DNA of 28,859 bases from Setaria digitata (Eukaryota; Nematoda; Chromadorea; Rhabditida; Setariidae): contig RCAB01000654.1 of NCBI GenBank assembly GCA_003640385.1, positions 1 to 28,859 of the forward strand, read 5' to 3'. Positions 9,961 through 21,340 of this stretch are shown here, one piece after another. The number at the start of each line of letters is the position of its first letter. The first letter of the stretch is position 1. The notes beneath the pieces were generated by a model, which searched no databases, was not told the DNA's origin, and worked only from the letters and a program-made list of their open reading frames with translations. Position numbers and translations under genes: made by a program.

Positions 9961-10630
9961 GATAATTTCAACTTCTAATGATACCAATAATTAATGGGTT
10001 AAATTCAAACTGCTCGATTATTCAATGTTTGAAGTGATAGCAAGTAATTGATAGTATTGTTTCAGCCAATAGTTCTGTTTTAATCGGTTCGAATCACTTA
10101 ATGTTAACTATAAAAGCTGTTTCTTGACCACTTGATGATAGCTTTTAGAAATATAACTAATCATTTCTTATCATTATCTATCTAGCCGTTATCATTCCCA
10201 AGTCTTGACTAAACAATTCAAATATCAATTTTTTAGCACATGTAAACTGGTAACAACAGTGGTAAAATTGATTTTTTTTAAGAATTACTTATTAGTCACT
10301 AATGAAGTATAAATTACAATCTGTGAACATAAGAAGGAAGGATTGAATTTTATCAAGAGACGTGTCAAGGACATGTTTTTATGCTTAAAATCCAAAACTT
10401 TTCGGCAAATTAATGCCTGATTAAAGTATGGATAGTAGGTGGAATGAAAGTAGCTAAAATAGCTTCTTAAGTAAAATAAATTTGGTGAAATTTTACATTA
10501 CAAATGAAAGGGAAATAAAATAAGCGCTCAATGATTCTATCCAAGTATTATGATGTTTTTAATTGTCAAAATTTCATATCCTACCGCATTTTAATTATTT
10601 TTAATTACATGATTGTCTTTCTCGGTATTA
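9961..10630. other. Convergent 3'-3' intergenic spacer
   Basis: This stretch lies between the channel 3' end and the receptor 3' end. No gene was seen on either strand. It has fewer homopolymers than most non-coding DNA in the window. Confidence 0.6.
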
Positions 10631-10636
10631 TTTATT
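10631..10636 (-). terminator. Poly(A) signal AATAAA for the receptor gene
   Basis: TTTATT on the + strand, 97 bases beyond the receptor stop codon on the - strand. Confidence 0.45.
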
Positions 10637-10733
10637 CAAAAGGATAAAGAAATTCTTACATAAAACTAAAATGATATGATATAGATAGAAGAAATGAGCA
10701 ACAGTGATAGATTCTTCTGATAAAACGATAGCA

Positions 10734-10960
10734 TCATTTTGCCATTGAAGTGAGATCATTTTCATTTTCACTTAATAAAGGACTGGAAGACAATAATAGA
10801 ATGGCATCTTGGTAATTGGTTATTTTAGAAGATGATTGTACATCAGCTGCTGTTGAATTGCGAACTGCGGTTCCAGAAGGACTTGTTCCCAAGGTAACAA
10901 CTGAACCCTGCGGCCGTTGTTTATCTAAGCCAATACCTGTTACTGATAAGAATACAGCTC
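10734..10960 (-). other. Receptor exon 8: C-terminal tail and stop
   Basis: Encodes residues 398-472 and TGA (10736-10734). It is Ser/Thr/Gly-rich, for example QGSVVTLGTSPSGTAVRNST and SSSPLLSENEND. The acceptor GAAATATTTCAG fits the phase left by exon 7. The opposite strand is also open over 90 codons (10816-11088), but the - strand frame continues the receptor and ends properly, so the + frame is taken as a shadow. Confidence 0.82.
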
Positions 10961-13900
10961 CTGAAATATTTCACTTCAAAGCATTTTGTGATAAATTGAT
11001 AATCAATGAAAATTGTCTAAAAAAAAAAAACTCCGATATTTTTTCACTGAAAAATATAAGAAATTCAATTTTTTATTACCTTCATTGATAGCAACGATAC
11101 TTTGACTAAGATAATGTTGCAAAATTTAATAAAACTTAACCCAAACTATTTCGTGTCTTACATAGCGTGACAGGTTTGGTCGCATTACGAGAAATATTTG
11201 TGTTTTGATTATTTAGTTGCTGTTTCAGTTCATCCTTTAAGTGGTGCTTCTTTCTTGATCGTTTCGAGAGTATTGAGAAACAAACTGCCAAATGATAATA
11301 GAAAAAGCACACGGTAAAACGCACCTACAAACAGATTAAAATTTTGCAAAAATATTTTAGTGGCATTTTTGCGTTGCTTATCTTATTCATTTCCCTTCAT
11401 GTTTATTTATTTTAGAATTGTTTCGTGTTAAATTATCAGGAAGAAAAAAAAAACAAAAGTGATAGTTGATAATGAGAAAGTAAGATAAAAAGTATTCTTT
11501 TTTTTTTTGTTTTTGACTAAGAAAAGCAATAAAATGAAACATTAATTAACCTCTCTCAGGATAAGCTTATCATTAATCAGATAAATTGGAAATCGTAAAC
11601 TAGCAGCTAGAATTGTAAGTAATGAGGAAACATCAGTAGCAATTGAATAAAATTCTTCCAATTGTAATAACGACGCATTGTCGAGATATTCCCAAGCAGC
11701 AATAAAAACGTCAATTATATTGGAACATAAGTAGCATGTGACAACCATAATTAATGATCGTGTTGCTGCTTTAACACGATTACGAACTTTATACGATGCT
11801 ATCCTTAATTTTGCTTATCATTATATGATAATCATTGATATGTTAATTGATTGATAGTTTATGATAATTTTCTTTTTAAATAAGGAAAGTTCTTTCTGAA
11901 CAAAATGTTTTACTTCACATCTTAATAAGTCTATTGTGAATGGAGAAAAAAAAAATAATGAAATCAAAACGTAGTTAAAAGGAAAGGGAACAGACAGACA
12001 AGTTGCTTTTTGTTGTAATATCAGTTTTAAAACATATTGTTTTTCTTTTTGTTCCAGCTTCATATAGTAGCTTTTAAAAAAGTTTCTATAAATTGCAAAC
12101 AATTCACAGAAAAAAAAAAATTCCGATCAGAGTTTTGAAAATATTTTGAGTATATGCATAAAAGGGTTAAATTAATTCTTTGACACTCTATGACAAATCG
12201 AAATGCTCTGTAAACTTCTTCGAAATTTTAACAATTAAAAAAAAACCCAATAAATATGATATTTACCCAATGTAGTCGTAATATATAAGTGTTGATAATT
12301 GTTCATTAATGTTTCAGAAAAAAAAAAAAGTAATAACCGAAAGATTTAGTTTCAGAAAACACCCGAAATATTGAATGAGGCAAATTCAAAATCTCGAAGA
12401 AGGAAGGCTAAAAATTTGGAGTAGCTCAATTTAATCAGTTTTGGTCTAATCAAGCAAATTTAACACGAAACAAAATTAACAATAATTTGAAATGAAACTG
12501 GGAAAAGCAATAAATTTTTTCAAAGAAAAGTATTTCAAAAATTTCCGAGGAAAAATTTTTGAGATGCTTTTCTTTGAAAAAAATCAGCAAATTAAAATTG
12601 TGTGAACAGTTTCAATTTGTTCACACAACTTCAATTTGTTAATTTTCGAATTTAGTTACCATGATGCATTTCTAATTATAATTTTTTCATGAAAATCTTA
12701 AAATTATGAATGTTAAAATATAAGTTGGGATCCAAGCAAATTTTTTCTTCCTTGGATGGAGGAAAAAAGTTTAATTAGTGATAAATTAAACGAAAAAATT
12801 TGAAAAATGAACAAAATTATGTTTTAATCATGAATTCACTTATTTCAGTTGAAATTTGAAAAGGTTGTTTAAAAAAATTAATCGACATGTTGACAATGAA
12901 AATGATGACCAATATCATCGAATAGGAAAATTTCAAAAAAAAAAAAAAAAAAAAGAAATCGCAATGATTTAAAAATTTTTTATAAATACTGAATAGTTTT
13001 TATTTTACTGATTATTTAAATCATTTAAAAACTTGATCCAGTTAAAGAAAAAGCTTACGAAATTCCAAATATGCAATATAAGACAAGCATTTTAATAGAA
13101 TTTTCGCGATTATTCCTTTGTAAACTGATCACAATGGCTGCATTACAATATAATAAAACGAAAAATGGCAAAAATACAGTAGCAATACGTCTACTCCAAA
13201 ATCGCCAAATTCCATCATAATAGGCGTTTCGAGCAAGTTCACTAATTTTCACTCCCATACTTGCAAATCCTTCGCATTCTTCCAAATGATAAATCTGAAG
13301 GTGAATTAAAATTTATAGAAAGAATGTTGTGCTATTCGTAATAATTATTAAGAAATAGTTATGTAAGTACAGCTTTTAATTATAATTTATTGATTATCAG
13401 TAGATAGCCAAGTACTGCTCATAAATATAGTATTGCAAATTTTTTGAATGATAGCAAGTAATGTAATAGAATATATAAAATAAAATTTAATATACTTTGA
13501 TATGAAAACAACAATTGATATTATTGATAATTTATAAAATACTAAAAAGGTGAATCAAATTTATAAAATCCTGCAAAAATATGTTCGATAAAATTTTGAC
13601 TGGAAGGAAAAGAAAATATTCAATAATTTTTACCTGAATTTCGAAATAAACGGTACCACGAAATAAAACTCCAAATAGAAAGGCAGCGATGACAATTTTT
13701 CCTCGATGACGACAAAAAAATCGAAATATCATTCTTGTCCTGGAAGATCGAGTGAAAATATTATTTTTCTTTAGTGAGCATATTTTATAAATTAATTATT
13801 GCAAATTTCAATTGTAAAACGAGAAATTTTTTTTTTCCAAGTTTATTTTTTCATGCTTAACTTTTGCCGGTGCCATTTTGAAGATATCGTTCAAATGTAG

Positions 13901-14902
13901 CAGCCATTATAAGGAATGATACACTGCAGATTGCAATATGTGATATAGCAAATGCTACCCTTAAATAATTATGCCAAAGACGAAAGAGCGGAAAATAATG
14001 GAAATATTCTGCATAAACCTAAATTGAAATTTAAAAGTTAATTAAAAAATTTTAGCATCAAAGGTTTAAAATTTGAAAAATTGATTTTAATCAAGCTGAA
14101 AGTTTTCAAGAGCTTTGTAATTTAAACTTTAATAGCTTTCTAATTAAGTCAAAAAGCAAGAGTTTAAAGGATTTTTGAAAATTTATTTGTTTATCTGTTA
14201 TTTATTCGTTATTTGTATGCATTTTTCATTTATTTCGTAAATGATAATGGAGAAAAAAAAGGCAATATATTTGATAAATTTATATAAGTTTGCATCATAG
14301 TTTTTTTTTTTTTAATGTACATTCTCCAGATTTTTTAAAATTCTTTCTCTAAAATTATTTTATCCCAGCAAAAAAAAAAAAAAAAAAGGGGAAAAGAAAG
14401 TAATAAAAGAATTACCTGTACGGACATAATTTCAACATATGAAAAACAAATAAATATATCGCAAGCACTGAGGCATGTAAGATATAATAAATTTTTATGC
14501 CGCAATGCTCTTGAGCTTACAAATGTATAAAATACTAGAATATTTTCCAAGAAACCAGTTAATGCTATTATTGTACCGATCACACCGACCAGTATCATTT
14601 TGAATCCCTTAATTAGAAATTATTTAATTATTAGTATGATATGTTAGTGGTTGTGTTTGTTCAAAAATTCATTTTAATATTTTGTTTTTTTCAAAAGAAA
14701 AAGTTAAATTTTATTAAAATGTAGGAATAATTGCGTTTCGCAGTTGAAATAACTAATACTTTTTTTTTCTTTTTTTTTTTTCTTCAAATCTATAATATCA
14801 ATTAAGCAAATGATATTAAGAATGAAATAAGCAACAAACTAGGAAAAGTGGTGGATGTTCTTCGCATTCTTGTTCACCATCTAACAGTGTTACGTTATCC
14901 AT
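10734..14902 (-). CDS. Seven-transmembrane receptor, rhodopsin class, nematode peptide-receptor-like, 8 exons
   Basis: Likely a plasma-membrane G-protein-coupled receptor; the ligand is unknown. Exons on the - strand: 14902-14840, 14607-14416, 14018-13862, 13739-13634, 13294-13059, 11803-11551, 11324-11141, 10960-10734. Junctions keep frame except between exons 3 and 4, where one base is missing. If that base exists the product is 472 aa. An N-terminal glycosylation site (N3-V-T) precedes TM1 (about 25-50) and TM2 (59-82). TM3 (101-127) ends in FERYL, an E-R-Y variant of DRY. TM4 is about 151-170, TM5 about 208-230 with P216, TM6 about 266-290 and TM7 about 303-328. A 136-residue Ser/Thr-rich tail follows. 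TM3 lacks the usual extracellular cysteine; CWxP and NPxxY are absent. This fits atypical nematode orphan peptide receptors, but the subfamily is not assigned. The start Met was chosen as the last ATG before a short extracellular N-terminus; the frame stays open upstream. Confidence 0.85.
11141..11324 (-). other. Receptor exon 7: start of the cytoplasmic tail
   Basis: Encodes residues 337-397 plus one base. It has a hydrophobic segment right after TM7, then a basic stretch SKRSRKKHHLK and a Gln/Asn-rich part. The acceptor is TTTGTAG and the donor TTGG|GTTAAG. An earlier GTAAG donor inside the exon would create a stop with exon 8 and was rejected. Confidence 0.78.
11551..11803 (-). other. Receptor exon 6: TM6, third extracellular loop and TM7
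   Basis: Encodes Ser252 to Glu336. RNRVKAATRS precedes TM6, then AAWEYLD, and TM7 ends in SLRFPIYLIND, which replaces NPxxY. The acceptor AAAATTAAG is unusual in having AAG instead of CAG, but it is the only one found that keeps phase with the preceding exon. Confidence 0.85.
13059..13294 (-). other. Receptor exon 5: second extracellular loop and TM5
   Basis: Encodes residues 174-251 plus two bases. IYHLEECEGF carries the loop cysteine C180, and TM5 includes VFLPFFVLLYCN. The donor TTTC|GTAAGC gives a hydrophobic ICL3 segment (MLVLYCIFGI) that is odd for a cytoplasmic loop. A shorter form using a donor near 13125 would remove it with a different exon 6 acceptor. Confidence 0.82.
13634..13739 (-). 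other. Receptor exon 4: second intracellular loop and TM4
   Basis: Encodes one base of codon 138 and residues 139-173: TRMIFRFFCRHRGK followed by TM4 and YFEIQ. The acceptor is ATCTTCCAG and the donor CAG|GTAAAA. The preceding exon leaves one base, but this exon needs two. Confidence 0.82.
13862..14018 (-). other. Receptor exon 3: first extracellular loop and TM3 with ERY
   Basis: Encodes residues 86-137 plus one base. VYAEYFHYF begins in phase 0 after TTTAG and the exon ends in TFERYLQNGTGK. The only GT near the end is AAAA|GTTAAG, which gives the wrong phase for exon 4. Confidence 0.85.
14416..14607 (-). other. Receptor exon 2: TM1 and TM2
   Basis: Encodes residues 22-85 in phase 0. GFKMILVGVIG begins TM1, with LENILVFY near its end; ALRHKNLLYL leads into TM2 and EIMSVQ ends the exon. 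The acceptor is CTAATTAAG and the donor ACAG|GTAATT. Confidence 0.88.
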
Positions 14903-14963
14903 CAAATGGTAAATTTGATTATCGGTAGCAAATATAGCACTGATAATGGATCCAGTGACTAAA
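14840..14963 (-). other. Receptor exon 1: 5' leader and extracellular N-terminus
   Basis: The exon starts after the acceptor ATTTTATTATAG, which could be a spliced-leader site or the end of an upstream intron. The proposed ATG is at 14902-14900 and encodes MDNVTLLDGEQECEEHPPLF, with an NVT glycosylation site and Cys13. The frame is also open from 14962, so an upstream coding exon joined in phase 2 remains possible. Confidence 0.7.
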
Positions 14964-15570
14964 CTATAATAAAATGAGAATGTAAAAACGAAATAATAAT
15001 AATAATAAATAGTAATAATGATAGTGTAAAATGTGATTTGGTTTTTCGATATATAGAACTTGACAACTAGCAATCAATGATAATATTATCTAAAGTTCAG
15101 TAGGCTGAAAAAAAGAATTATTTTCTAGAAATTTCAAGGAAAAAAAAAATTTTTTTAACACCATGGCATGTTTTCGTTTTTTTCTCGCATTATTATATTA
15201 TAAAAAAAAAAAACATGTATTATTACGGTCACGTAAAGGTGATGAATATTTATGAAAAGAAATTTATATGCTTCATTAAAGATTTTTTTTTTCTTTTCTA
15301 TCAAGTTAGTAATTTATAGCGTATTCGTTTCCTTCTCGTACTTCGAGAATAAAAAAAAGACGCATGTTTATATTGGATATGTTGATGAATAGTAATATTA
15401 GACTATTATAGACTCTAGATAGCGGAATGATTAAACGGTAAAGAGACTTGAAAGCAATAAATTGTGTTGGATATGTAGTTCTTCTATTCATATTACGTTA
15501 TTATTGTGTTTTAATTAATGTTAATTTGAAAAATGTAATCAAAAATTTCTATAATATTTGTCGTAATTTC

Positions 15571-15571
<1 letters not shown>

Positions 15572-15616
<45 letters not shown>

Positions 15617-15617
15617 N
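15572..15617. repeat. T45 homopolymer followed by an undetermined base (N)
   Basis: 45 T bases from 15572 to 15616 and N at 15617. It is the longest homopolymer in the window and the only ambiguous base I noticed, so its length is probably unreliable. Confidence 0.95.
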
Positions 15618-16372
15618 GGTAAAATTATGGGAAATAATTGTATTATTTAATTCAAATGATATATGGATAAGAATTCAGAAAGTTTATTTCTTTTTTTTTT
15701 TTTAATTTAACCAAGTTACAATTCCAAAAATAGAAATCAATTAGACGTCTATAACTTCAATTTTATTATTTAATGAAGTGAGCGCTCAAAAATATATATC
15801 TTCGTAATGAAATTTTAAGAAAAATTGAGGAATAATTTTTTGATTTCACTCAAAAATATTGCATCAATCATCATATTTTTTTTTAATAAAAATGGTTAAT
15901 TAAGAAAAGAGACTCATTTAATTTTCTTCTTTTTTTTTAGCAGCAAAAAAAAAAAGAAAAAGGAATTAGCCATTTATAAATGTAATATTTGCTAATCAGA
16001 ATACTTAAGCAATTTCTGCTTAAAATCCTTATAATATATTTCATCTTCATAAGCTTTACATGCAATTTACTATTATCATTCTACATATTGCAAGGATAGA
16101 AATTTCATCTTTCTATGAAATATTAGTTTAGTAAAGGTTACTAATGCCAATCAGACTTATTAACATTACCATTCTCTGCAAATAGTAGTTCTAAAGTACA
16201 ATATTTCATGAGTCTAACTTTCCACTGAGATATGATTTTTAATTCAGAATTCACTAATTTCAAAGGAAAATAAAAAAATATTTGCAAAATGCAGCTTACT
16301 TAATTCTCCATCATTTTTAAAGCCTTCTTGACTATATCATCATGCATAAAATATCATTATTTTTAACAATTA

Positions 16373-16412
16373 TGATATATATATATATAAAATATATATA
16401 TATATATATATA
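16373..16412. repeat. (TA)n microsatellite
   Basis: TA dinucleotides with one AAA interruption. Confidence 0.9.
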
Positions 16413-16799
16413 CTAGGTCAAATTAAATAAACAGCCAAAATTATCAATATACTGATGAAAAAAACAAATTAATTGTTCTCTTCTTAGCTCCACTGTACAT
16501 GGGATAGCAGGATGAAAAATATTGCTGGTAATTTTAATTATTGGCATAGTAAAATTTTAGGTAAATTTTTCAAAGTAAGGGAGAAAAAAAATAAATTGCC
16601 AATAGAAATTTGTTTCATTTCGGATTTTCGAGCGAAAATTTTATGTGAAACTTCAAGCACACCAAATATTTTAATAACTTTTAGGATTGTTTAAAAATTA
16701 AGTTCCATTTGATTTTAGAAACTGTTGTATCCTTTTCGCCAAAAAATTTAATATATGTGTTTGTTTAAAACTTTTAAAAGTATTTTATTTTAATTCTTC

Positions 16800-18740
16800 A
16801 TTTTTTCCTTATAACGTTTTTAGAATTCAGGATTTCGAGAAATGAAATCTCGAAGTTCTGGATTAATTTTACAGACTATAATACAGAAGCAGGATAATTT
16901 TAGGACAGATTTCTCAGTTTAAATTTCAGAATTAATATTGAGAAAAGTTTGATAAAAAATATAAGCAGCAACTGAGGGAATATGAAATGAAGCGAAAAAG
17001 TTGAAATTGTTGGTAATAAAAAATAGGAGGTAGTTTGGGAAAAGTGGTGATTAAATGCATCAAACTGACTAAATACAAATGGAAATTGATGGGCTAATTA
17101 ATTTTACAATATGCGTCTTGATTTTAATTGGTCAGAAAGATAGTGAAATATTTACTGGTAATTTGGAAGTGAGAGATAATGAGCACAACGATTTCATAGT
17201 TAAATGCATCACAGAAAAAAAAAATGTATTAAAATGAGTTAGGCAGGAGAGATTTAAACCGAAACTTCCTGCAATTGAATTTCATGGGCTAACAGATAAA
17301 GCAGAAAATAGTAAAATCAAATAAAAATATCAATTGAAATATCAAACTGAAACAGAAACAATATTTTAAGGTCTGAAACAGTGCAAAATACAGGATAAAA
17401 TGCTTTGAAATTGTCACTACTTTAAACGATGAACACATATGAAAAGAGAGCATTCTGAGATAAAAGAAATTATGAAACAGCCTGTAATGAACCTAAAATC
17501 AGTCATCAGTTGGATGGGGAAGATCTGAAGATAAAAGTCAAATCAAAAATTCAGTTATTGATCGGAAGAATAAAATTTCTATCAATGATATGTGCAAATG
17601 AAGTTTGAAACAACAATAGAATCATTTGATATAATATCGATAAAACTAACAGTACCACATAGAAATTTGTTTAAAGGAATGAATTTTAATAATTGAAATA
17701 AATGCCGAATAATTCATTACACGCAATAAGATGAAAAAAGTCCGTGCTTCGAAGAATGAAAGTGGAAGTAATATAGTAGAAGAAATAATAAATGAATAAT
17801 TTCAGCTAGTGATTTGATATAGGATAAGGAGGAGTACAATTAATTGTGCTTATGAGATAAAAATTTTAACAAGTAAAGGGAACAGTTACTAGTAAATTTG
17901 ATGCTCACAGCCAAATTTGCAAGGACATTTTAATTAAAGCAACAGAAACAGAGGATTAATTAACTAACTAATAAGTTCAGAGATAAATTGATGCAGTAAT
18001 GTGAAAGAGGCTATTGAATAAAGACTTCTGATTATGAAATAAAATTTTGAAAGATGACTCTAAAGGACTATTATTAAAAATATATAATCAAGACAAAAAT
18101 TGAAATATCATTATCAGTTGATAAAGGAAGCGATTTTAGTAGGAGAATGGACTAGTCTCAACTGAATGATTTTTTTTTCGATATAAAACAAAATAATTGT
18201 GATAAGCTATTGCTATAATTATCATTAATGAATGCATACTATGTCAATTATACAATAAAGATGGAAGTATAGGTAAAACCGTAGCTACTGTAGAAAGGAA
18301 GAGTAATTTAGAATTTATAAACATATACTGATAAGAAATTTGTGAATAATGCGCGGATTTCACAGTAGCTGAATAAAAGCTGGTCAAATTTATAACTATA
18401 TCAAGTGGTAAGAGAATGATAAAAATGAAATATCCATGAATGATTAGTACTGAGAATTTTAAAGCTCAGAGATTATGAAAAGGAACTGTGATGGTTGGAG
18501 TGATTGATAGGATTTCTTGTTACAGTACCAGTTTTGGTAAAACACATTTGCAGTAGGTCGAGAAGAAACCGATTAACAGAGCGCAAATTGCAAACTGCAC
18601 TAAATAACCAAAAGAAAAGTAATATGTAGACCCTAAGATTCGGAGCGAAAGAGTTTAAGTTTAATAAGAGCCTAGATCTTATGGCTATAATATCAACTAG
18701 GCCATGCAAGGGATTTACAATGTATAGCATTAGTAATATG
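16800..18740. other. Purine-rich, homopolymer-poor block, possibly decayed coding or mobile-element DNA
   Basis: Unlike its flanks this stretch has almost no long A/T runs and a + strand excess of A and G, as in coding DNA. However, stops occur every 20-30 codons in all + frames I read. One fragment near 17250-17290 (ERFKPKLPAIEFHG) faintly resembles the gag-like region of BEL/Pao retroelements. On the - strand an 85-codon frame (18730-18473) is open. No domain was recognised with confidence. Confidence 0.25.
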
Positions 18741-19232
18741 CCTTTTTTCTTTCCCTTTTCTCAACCCTACTTTTTTTTTCTTTTTTATCTGTTCTCTAGT
18801 AACTTATTTTGCAAAAAGACCTCAAGATTACTGTGATCATAAAAGTTTGACCTGAATCACAAACAACTGAGGCTAGTATAATTTTATATGCAACAAAAAA
18901 GTATTTTATTTCTACTTTTTTCTTTGCTTTCCTTCATTCTTTCATTTATCTTCTTATTCTTAATTTAAAAAAAAAAAATCAAAAAAAAAGTGAATCGTGG
19001 CTACTTTTTTTTTTTTTTTAAATGCGTAAACAAAACTTTTTATTAGTCTCTTTTTTTATTAGTATCATTAATGTTTTATAATTGTGTGTATATTTCCTTA
19101 TCGTTTGTTTGTTCTTTCATTCTCCTTTTTTTTTTTTTTTTTGTGTGTGTTATTAGATTCGAACTTTTTAAAAATAAATATATAATTCTGATAATGCTAA
19201 AGCAATGAAATATTAAAGCTTGGAAAAAAAAA

Positions 19233-19293
19233 ACAGTAAGAATAAATTGCCTCACAGCAAGAATAAATTGCTTGAAATAACAGCAAGAATTTT
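19233..19293. repeat. Short tandem repeat, about 2.5 copies of 21-26 bp
   Basis: The units begin ACAG(T/C)AAGAATAAATTGC at 19233 and 19254, with a partial third copy at 19280. Confidence 0.75.
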
Positions 19294-19429
19294 TCGTTTT
19301 GAATTTATTTTTTCTTCAACCAAAACAAATTTATTGCAGTAAAATATGATTAGAAATTGCTACAGCTTATTTCGGCATTGAAAATACACCAGAGCCTAGC
19401 ATAAAGCTTTTATTTTATTTATGTTTGTC

Positions 19430-19432
<3 letters not shown>

Positions 19433-19468
<36 letters not shown>
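19433..19468. repeat. A36 homopolymer
   Basis: Uninterrupted adenine run. Confidence 0.95.
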
Positions 19469-19469
<1 letters not shown>

Positions 19470-21340
19470 AAAACAAAAAATAAAAATAAAAATAAAAACG
19501 AAAAATTCCCTTTAGTTTTTGAAATTAAGAAGCAAACAAAAGAAATGAACAGAAAACTTTCGAATTTATTTGGAAACGGCCAAAAAAAAAAGAAGTAAGC
19601 GTGACCGAAAAAAAAATAAATAAATTGGAAAAGGCGGGGAATGAAGCGTACTAACTTTTCGATTTTCGAGAATTGCCAATCTAATCATCATTTGGCCAAT
19701 TCAATCATCACTGCATAGATAAGTAAAAAAGATAATATTCGCGGAAGTCCAAAACAATAAGACAATATTTTTTTGAGCTTGTTTTTAATAACTGCTAAAT
19801 TTCTTAGGTAAATAATCACAAAATAATAACAATAATAATAATAAAAAGAAAAAAAGAAATGAAACTTTTGACATATGATGGATGCTATTTCCCCCATTTT
19901 AAATTTCTGCAATATTTTAGTCGTGAAATTTTGTATATCAATATTTTCTGGTTGAATTGTTGTTGTTTTTTTTTAAACAAAAAATTTGAGAATTTTAAAA
20001 TCAAATTTCGTAATATTTAATTGTTAAAATTTGCGTTGTTAAATGCGGAATTTGCAGTAACGAGGGAAGAAAAAAGCAAATATTATTTGATTGTGGGATT
20101 TAAGAAAAAATTCACATTTAGTTGTGGAATTTAGAAAATTGCTAAGTATTAATGTTTATGGCACTATTATTAGTAGTTATAACCTTTCTTATTTATTTTG
20201 TGTGATATGTTCTATTTTTTTTTTTTTTTTGAAATTAAATAAAATATATTATTCGTTGCTTAATTAGAAATACTAATTGCTTTTTAATGAGTTTCCATCT
20301 TTTAATATTATTCAAAAACGTTAATAGCCAAACAAAAGACATATTTTTTTTGAAGTGAAAAAAAAAGTGAGATTATTAAATGAATAACTGAAATTTAAGC
20401 AATTTTGCCCACGAAAAAGACTGTTCTGTCAGATTATATGTACTATTATTAGTAGTTATTACATTTTCAATTACAACATTTTTATCTCTTTTATTTTCTT
20501 GAAGTATTTGATTTTTGTTTCTTTTTTATAACCAAATTTTTATTGCTGCTAACAATTATGGAAAAGTATTGCTTATATTTTCCTCATTATATCATGATAC
20601 TATCACTAAATACTTATTAGCGTTGCATTTATTTCATATTTTTATTCTAGAAAATAAATTTTTCATCTTTTTTGCTTTACTTGATTTATGGGAATGTACT
20701 CATTAGATGCTTAAAAATTTGAAATTCATGTGTGTAGATGAAAAGTAAGGCTCAAAATTTCATTGGCAGACATGATAGCATCATATTTCTTCAAATTTTT
20801 GCTTATTTAGCAGCGGATTCAACCATTTCCAAGTTATTTTCACTAGTCTATATTTGAAGAATTTGATAAATGATGCAAATTTATTCATTTTTTAAGTTTA
20901 TATTTAGGGACAAAATACCGTTTTCTTGCTTGGTTTCTGTTATATGCACGATGGATTAAATCAAAAATTTATAGAAGAAAGTGGACAAAAGAAAATTTTG
21001 AAATAAACCCTGATTATCAGACAACAGAATTTTCTATTTTCCTAAAATAATAGAATTAACATTTAAAACCTGCAGACAACAATGGTTTAAATTTATTTGA
21101 AAACGAATTAATTAAGCAGTTTTATGCTTCAATTTTCTGAGATTTTTTCTTTTTTTTTGCATCGTCAGCGCATTAATTATTGAAAAATAAAGATTTGTTT
21201 TCACTATTAATGATCGCCATCTTTCCTTCTTCCTCTTTTTTTTTGGTCTTTATATACCTATCATGGAACTATGACTGCATTCTCGAGGTGAATAAGTAAA
21301 TGATAGCTTATTAATTTTCAACTTAAAATATGTGAACAGA

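Larger units (their letters stand above)
14964..16800. other. AT-rich region upstream of the receptor gene, no gene seen
   Basis: Probably contains the receptor promoter. It includes a TTCTCG/CGAGAA hairpin near 15333-15349, the T45 plus N tract at 15572-15617 and a TA microsatellite at 16373-16412. Open frames here are short and unconvincing. Confidence 0.5.
18741..21266. other. AT-rich non-coding DNA, no gene seen
   Basis: Homopolymer-rich sequence with an A36 run at 19433-19468 and a small tandem repeat at 19233-19293. No credible exon on either strand. Confidence 0.55.

Noticed and set aside
10080..10105. GGTTCGAATC, resembling a tRNA T-arm
   Set aside because: The flanking bases do not pair into a five-base T stem and no acceptor, D or anticodon arms are found upstream.
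10816..11088. + strand 90-codon frame with protein-like start (EDDCTSAAVELR)
   Set aside because: It is the antisense shadow of receptor exon 8, which continues the receptor in phase, has a good acceptor and a proper stop, and is followed by AATAAA.
14816..15073. 85-codon - strand frame read as one ORF
   Set aside because: Only 14963-14840 is kept as exon; the upstream Tyr/Phe-rich part is intron-like and precedes a clear ATTATAG acceptor.
15448..15705. 85-codon + strand frame with a Phe run
   Set aside because: Created by the T45 homopolymer and containing an undetermined residue from the N.
20163..20459. 18-bp direct repeat ACTATTATTAGTAGTTAT at 20163 and 20442
   Set aside because: AT-only apart from three bases with no wider similarity around it; compatible with chance at this base composition.
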